Positions 58,501 through 64,000 of a stretch of DNA of 64,000 bases are shown in pieces. Each line of letters begins with the position of its first letter. Position 1 is the stretch's first letter. The notes below the pieces were generated by a model. It had not been told where the DNA came from, searched no databases, and saw only the letters and a program-made list of their open reading frames with translations. The stretch lies in NCBI RefSeq assembly GCF_030052815.1, contig NC_079501.1, positions 94,984,017 to 95,048,016 of the forward strand. Reading direction: 5' to 3'. The translations under genes were made by a program, and so were the position numbers. The DNA is from Hevea brasiliensis. Taxonomy: Eukaryota > Streptophyta > Magnoliopsida > Malpighiales > Euphorbiaceae.

Positions 58501-59415
58501 GATAAGAATCTAAGCTTGAAGTTGCACTTACCTCAATTTGTGAATTCCCTAGTTCTTCAATTCTCTAATTTTTCTCTTCCTTCTTGCTCCCAAAGAGTTT
58601 ATCTAGGTCTAAGGGTGAGATTTAATGTTGGGATTTGGGGGATTTATGGAAGGGAACCAAAGAAATTCAAGCTTTTATCCTTTAACAATGGTGGAGAAAA
58701 TTAAAAGAGAGAGAGATGAGAGAGGGCTACGGCTAGGAAGAAGAAGACCCTCCTTTTCATTTTTTTTTCATTTAAGTGTATTTATCCTTATTTTGACTTA
58801 GTCAAATTAGTTAATTAAATTTATAATTATTTATGAAGTCATAGTTGCATCATCATGATGATGTCATAAATTGTTTTAATTTTCATTTCATTTCATTTCT
58901 TTTGTTTTTCCATAACTTCTTCAATTTAATTCTATATTTCACAATTTTAATTTCTCACATTTTATTGGACAATTAGGCCAAGAGTCACCTCTAAGGGTGA
59001 ATTGACCAATTTGCCCCTCGCCAGTCTGATCCGATTTACCAATAATTCTGTATTATTTTCAGAACCCTAATCTAATTATTTGATCTGGTTCTCTATATTT
59101 TCCTGTGATTTTCATATTTTTCCTAACTTCACAATAATTCTTTATAGTGTCACAATGCTTCGTATGAAAATAGGGCTATAACTGACCTCGCAATCACTTC
59201 CCGGTACGGTCAACCATCGCTGTGACTCTCGGCTCATTTAACCCATTGTGCTTTGTTTTCTGAATTTTCATTTCATCATCATAAAGTGGCTGTTTATTTT
59301 TATTCAAGACTTTTCTAGATGACTTAAACATGGTTCTAATCCTCTTAATTATCCGGACCGACACTAGTCACCGAAATAGTAAAATACACAGGACTATGCA
59401 TGTAGGGATGTTACA
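55543..59415 (-). mobile_element. Solo LTR of a gypsy element, 3.87 kb
   Basis: Starts TGTCACACCC, ends GGGATGTTACA, flanked by perfect ATTTA duplications (55538-55542 and 59416-59420). No primer site, polypurine tract or coding domain inside, and no internal repeat of its ends, so this is a solo LTR left by recombination. Minus orientation is inferred from TGTAACATCCC matching the Tekay LTR start and from a purine-rich block (58695-58750) placed as in the Tekay LTR. Confidence 0.75.
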
Positions 59416-59420
59416 ATTTA

Positions 59421-59830
59421 CATTAAATTGATAATGTTATTATATAGAATTTTATGCTGTGGTTTGGTTCAATCCTAGAAGAATCTTAAATTCTTAACTC
59501 TCTGCTTTCACCAATTTTTAGACCAAGCTGTGTCTAAAAACCATGGTTTGCACTGATTTTAAATTGAAAATCAATAATTTTAATTCTTTGATTTAAAGAG
59601 ACTAAATAGTGGACGTAATATTTTCAAACTTAGAAGATCTAATTTCAACTCTCCAAAGAGATTAAATCAATTTGTAGGATTTTCTTTTGTTCTTACTTTA
59701 ATTTTGATTTTAATTCAATTTAAGTTAGATTTAAATTTAATTTGATTTTGATTAAATTTCATAATTAATTTTTTAAAAAAATTAAGATTGATAAGAAATC
59801 ATATTGAATTATATTAGATCAATTAATTTT
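59421..59830. other. Intergenic spacer
   Basis: AT-rich, no gene or repeat recognised. Confidence 0.5.
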
Positions 59831-61163
59831 TGTAACACTCCGAATTTTTAAATAATTATTTTATGTGTAGTTATATATTTTTTACTGGTTTGGCGGGCCA
59901 AGGAAAGGCAATATGATATTGTTGTGATGTGGGCTTGAGGCCATTGGATGTAGAAGTGTTGTTCAAGTTGCCTTACAGGTTGGGTAGGTCCTTGGTACAG
60001 AGAAAATTCTGTCAAATTTATGGCATAAATTTAGGATGTCTTTGACTCTTTAACTTTCTTGTTTTTTTTTTAATATTAATAAATTCATGAATATAATTTT
60101 TTAGGTGATTCAGGTCAACCCTCCTCCTCAACCCAGCCGCCTTAGTGATCTTCGGTTAATCTGTGAGTAGATATTAATTTTAATTATGATTTCAATATTA
60201 TTGTATATTTAAGGCATACACATGCATTCACTTATAAATATATACATATAGCTAAATCTTAGGCAAGGTTTGTATTACATCTTTATTAGATGAAATTGTT
60301 GTGAGTGTCACCTTAAGGTAATTTAGAGTTGTGTTAGTGTGTCGGTGTGCTTGTAGTGTGATATTAGATATAGGTAGGACAAGTAGAACGGTTGGACCTT
60401 GACTCACTGGGACCCAATCTTTTTTGTGGATAAATCGAGGTGAGTATGGCTTTGAGTTGATCTCACTGACCCCCTGCATTTGGATTATTAAGAGAAAATC
60501 CGGCTTGAGTGGATCTCGCTGGCAGGTATTGGAGTAAGAGAGATGTATAGAGAATTAGCTCACATATTTATATACACTGATGTGACACACGGGTGTATGA
60601 GTGTTCTAAATTATCTTTTGTGCGAGTATTTTTGAATTTGGTTGAATATATTTGTATATGTTGTACTTCATACTTAGGGATGCATTAGCCTTAGATAGTT
60701 ATAGAAATTGTATTTAAAATCAATATTTTACCCTATGAGATGATCACTCACTCATGTTCAACTATTTTTCCCAGGTGACAGGAGGGCTCTTTGAAATTAA
60801 CTTGCTTTCTTTCTCACAGATTTACCGGTAAAAGTTTTATTATGATTTTATTTTCTTATTTTCTAATTTGGAACTCTGAATGTGTTAGTAGTATTCTAAT
60901 TTTGATTTGGGACTGTAATAATTTATTTCTTTAAAGTTGTAAACATATTATATGGTTATGTCGGTATGTATGGAATGAGTATTTGCTTAGGATTAGGGAG
61001 CTGAGCTCCCATTGGATTAATATATGTTTGTTTGGGGATTGTGAGGGTGACCTGAGCTCTCCAGATATTGATATATTGTGATAATAGGTAGGAGTGAGTT
61101 AAAAACTCTCTATTGGATAGTCTAATTTATGGTCGGATTTTGTCTGTTTATTTCCTTGTGACA
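59831..61163 (+). mobile_element. Solo LTR related to the Tekay element, plus orientation
   Basis: Starts TGTAACACTCCGAATTTTTA and ends TTCCTTGTGACA, matching the reverse complement of the Tekay LTRs at both ends and in the middle (segment near 60490, TAAGAGAAAATCCGGCTTGA, against TTAAGCGAAAGTCCAGCTTA). Flanks ATTTT and AATTT are an imperfect duplication. Half the length of the Tekay LTR here, so a deleted or different subfamily. Confidence 0.7.
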
Positions 61164-61599
61164 AATTTATTTCAATTTAAGATTAAATATTGTTAAATTG
61201 ATTCCAATTTTTTTTATTTAATTTTAATTTCATATTAGATCATTTTATTATAAATCATAACTAAATCATTAGCAAGGTGGACTTCTAGTTCCATTTTTTT
61301 TATTTTTTTAAATAATTTTAGTTATTTTTTTATTAAATCACTTTAAAATTCTTAATTAAGAGTATATTTAGTCTTTAATTATATATATGTGTGTACTTCA
61401 TATTTAAATATCATATAATTAAAAATTGCTAAATTTTATATTATATATGATAGACTTATTTTAATATAAAACTCTAAACTTAAATGAGAAAAGATTTTTT
61501 ATGACGATAATTGTATCTAAAATTATTTTAAAAAATCAAAATTTAAATTAAAACTATACAGAATTGGAAATTTAAATTAAAACTATACAGAATTGGTTA
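61164..61599. other. Intergenic spacer
   Basis: Very AT-rich; a short direct repeat (AAATTAAAACTATACAGAATTG) occurs twice near 61540-61595. No gene seen. Confidence 0.5.
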
Positions 61600-62084
61600 A
61601 AAAAATTCACAGCTTCATATGGGAGGATTTCTATGTTAGGGCAAAGTTATGATCTATTTTTGAGGAGCTTAAATTAGCCTAGCAAAGTGGTTATCGTCGG
61701 ATCTCTATTGAGAGTGACACTTAATTTGCTTGCTATTTAAATTGTCGATGGTATTTCTCCTACTCTTGCTACCCTTCGATCTATGGTTCATCCCATTCTT
61801 CATCTTCCTCAGCTTGATTGGAATGTTAGCATTGTTCATATTTTTCGAGAAGCTAATGCTTGTGCTGATTGGCTTATTGGTTCAATTTTATCTCTTCTTA
61901 TTGCTGTCCAGATTTTGGATGTTCTTCTAGCGGGGCTTTACTCGGAGAAATTATTAGGTGTATTCGGTACATATATATTATCTTTCACAATTATGTAGGA
62001 CTTACTCTCCACATCATAAAGATAATTCACTTTTTAGTAAGAGAGAAAACATTATTTTTTAGTGCTCCCGAGGTATATAATAAT
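61600..62084 (+). pseudogene. LINE-derived RNase H domain remnant with 3' tail
   Basis: Broken frames with the pattern of the plant LINE RNase H (RVT_3, PF13456): RRISIESDT (near 61690), then in the 61783 frame HPILHLPQLDWNVSIVHIFR, EANACADWLI, and LAGLYSEKL. Stops and frame changes throughout. A LINE-like 3' tail follows (62088-62160), whose counterpart is at 23637-23730 upstream of peroxidase gene 1, so the insertion predates the peroxidase duplication. Confidence 0.72.
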
Positions 62085-62929
62085 TAGCCCTTTGCCCCTT
62101 ACTATTGTGCGATGCTAGGGTGTTTCCCACAAGGAGGTTTTTTAGTGTGTTTTGTTTTTTTATCTATACTCTCATTTAAAAAAAATAAAATATTAAAAAG
62201 AATTAATTGAAATCGTGCCTAAATTTAATTTAATTCTGATTCCTAAAATGAAATCGAACCGCATACCGTTCTAAATACTGCCCGTAGATTAGCGGCTTTA
62301 TCGGCCTGCGATCGTCGCCGTCTGTTCTCAGCCTGTCAAAATTAGACAAGATTCCTTGTTCCCTTTTTGGCTCAACTAAGACTACAAATCCACAAGTGGC
62401 CGATGAGAGTTGGGAATGCTCACGCCACTGATCAATCATTTGTTTGTATTTTATTTTTATTAATTTATTTCAATTTAAATTTAAATTTAATATTTTATAA
62501 ATTTAAAAATAATTCCAATACTATTAAATTAGTATAGATTTTCATTTTATTTCAGTATTTAAATAAATTATACCATAATAAATTGCATTATTAAATTCAT
62601 TAAAAAAAATAGAAATGTTAATCAATATGTGTATGTTCTAACATTACCTAATTGTAAATAAATAGTTTTATTAAATTAATATTACGAATTAAATAACAAA
62701 AAATAGGCTTTTATAAATATAATTTTTTAGATTTATTTATATATAAATAGAATTTGTTTCATCTAGTTCATGCAAGTTAATTAGGGTAAATTAATTATTT
62801 TTCAATTTTATATTATATAATAATTAATAATTATGTCTTTATATTTTAAAAAATATATTAAAATATTCATAAATTTTGATGAATAATTAATGCATTTTAA
62901 TTCTCCAATAATTTGAAAATAATAAAAAA

Positions 62930-62963
<34 letters not shown>

Positions 62964-63722
62964 TTAATATGTTCTTCAAATGATTCCCATATGATCAATA
63001 TGGTCAAAATGTAGTACACTAGTGTAAGCTTCTTAGCAAAGATGTTTTTACAAATTATAAAAATAAATATTATGTTTTAATAAAATTTCAATTATTCATA
63101 TAAACATAAAAAAATCTAATTAATTGATGTCATGATCATTTATATGAGACGTGTTTCATATGTCCTTTTTTTTTATATATTATGATCTATCCTAAATGTA
63201 TAATAAAATTCACATATAAAATAATCCATATATTTCTTTTATATATGATAAATAAGATTTAGGCTCTATGGAAATGTCTTAATCGGGAGGTCAATAGCTA
63301 TTAGCAATTTCAAATTCAGGGTATGTTTAGCATTGTCGTTAAAACTGCTGCCGTTGATAATTAGTTAGAAAATATTAAAAAATAATTTAAAATTAAATTT
63401 AATAAATTTTAATCATAAAAATATTAAAATAAAAAATAATTTTTTAAAATTACTTATTTCAATAGTATCTAAAATAATATTTTTTCCTTCAAAAGTAATT
63501 CTGCCTTTACACCTTTAATGTCAAATAAATACTTAGTTTTAAAAGATTATAGAAAATTTTCAATGTATATAAAAATAATGCTCTATCTCTCACAAAATAT
63601 AAGTCATCCTTATAATATAGTAGATTTCAAATAATTATAAGAGATAACACATTTGTATTGAGCACATTTAATAATCTCCCCTTAGTTTTAACTTAGTAGT
63701 TTGATTCTCAAATCGATGCCAA

Positions 63723-63758
<36 letters not shown>

Positions 63759-63929
63759 GAATTTTAGCAATTATTATCTCCTATGCCGTTCACGAGAGGT
63801 ACGGGAACTGGATATTGATACGCAAAAGAAAAGCAAACGCAGCTCTGGCATCATTTGTATTTATTGAGAAAAATTCGCAGTTGCCTTACTTGTGGCCATC
63901 GTCTCGTGATGTTGACCTCCTGATTCATT
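62085..63929 (+). repeat. Upstream region of peroxidase gene 2 (copy of 23626-25901)
   Basis: Aligns with the promoter region of gene 1 with two deletions (about 340 and 105 bp in this copy). Conserved: the GC-richer block at 62230-62430, the CCCATATGATCAATATGGTC segment, the (AAT)n microsatellite (63723-63757), TTGACC at 63912-63917. No gene. Confidence 0.92.
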
Positions 63930-63937
63930 TATAAATA
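63930..63937 (+). promoter_or_regulatory. TATA box of peroxidase gene 2
   Basis: TATAAATA, 63 bases before the ATG at 63993, as in gene 1. Confidence 0.8.
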
Positions 63938-63992
63938 CTCACTATCATCGGACACCTTCCAACCAAAACTAAAACCTAGCAAAACCCAAGAT

Positions 63993-64000
63993 ATGGAGAG
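63993..64000 (+). CDS. Start of tandem peroxidase gene 2 (cut by window end)
   Basis: ATGGAGAG at the window end equals the first eight coding bases of gene 1, with the same 28-base leader (AACCAAAACTAAAACCTAGC then AAAACCCA) and TATA spacing. Only two full codons are visible, so product identity rests on the duplicated upstream region. Confidence 0.8.

Noticed and set aside
61730..61930. Hydrophobic open frame resembling a membrane peptide
   Set aside because: Off-frame shadow of the LINE RNase H remnant, whose pattern is in the adjacent frame.

Overview
This is plant nuclear DNA. Nearly all of it is nested Ty3/gypsy LTR retrotransposons, and the only host genes are a complete class III peroxidase gene and the first bases of a tandem copy. 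Spliced eudicot-type peroxidase exons, AT-rich spacers, and Tat/Ogre, Athila and Tekay elements with plant tRNA primer sites all indicate a flowering plant, probably a woody eudicot. Euphorbiaceae would fit the style of the elements, but nothing here proves it.

Layout. (1) 1-21983: a giant Ogre-like (Tat lineage) element on the + strand. Its 5' LTR is cut by the window start (about 1.9 kb missing) and its 3' LTR is 5,566 bp. Inside are a tRNA-Arg-type primer site, an extra ORF1 before gag, gag, protease with a G-patch, RT, RNase H, a second archaeal-type RNase H and integrase. Between integrase and the 3' LTR lie an array of RNA-like hairpins and about 19 copies of a 61-bp repeat. Each LTR also carries an antisense gene with its own TATA box. 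(2) 21984-23625: the right end of a CACTA-like DNA transposon into which the Ogre element inserted. (3) 23626-28347: upstream region, three-exon peroxidase gene (332 aa) and 3' flank. (4) 28353-53500: a Tekay-type chromovirus on the - strand (TSD TATTT), split at its RT/RNase H junction by a 14.5-kb Athila element (32911-47441, TSD ACAGT). A 530-bp hAT-like MITE (51055-51584) sits in one of its LTRs. (5) 53506-61600: AT-rich spacer with two solo LTRs, 55543-59415 (TSD ATTTA) and 59831-61163. (6) 61600-64000: a decayed LINE RNase H, then a second copy of the peroxidase upstream region ending at the ATG of the next peroxidase gene.

History. A LINE-peroxidase unit was duplicated in tandem. The intergenic space was then filled by the old Tekay (diverged LTRs), solo LTRs, a CACTA-like element and, recently, Athila and the Ogre-like element (near-identical LTRs). 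All retroelement genes are broken. The Ogre-like one is broken mainly by C-to-T or G-to-A stops, as expected for deaminated methylcytosine. Athila is broken mainly by single-base indels.

The most unusual structure is a set of nine hairpins just after the Ogre integrase stop. Each has an AAAA segment on the 5' side and a CCC/GGG upper stem, almost always closed by a GNRA tetraloop, and the lower stems differ in sequence but keep pairing. The antisense LTR gene and the palindromic TGCATA repeat arrays of the Athila element come next.
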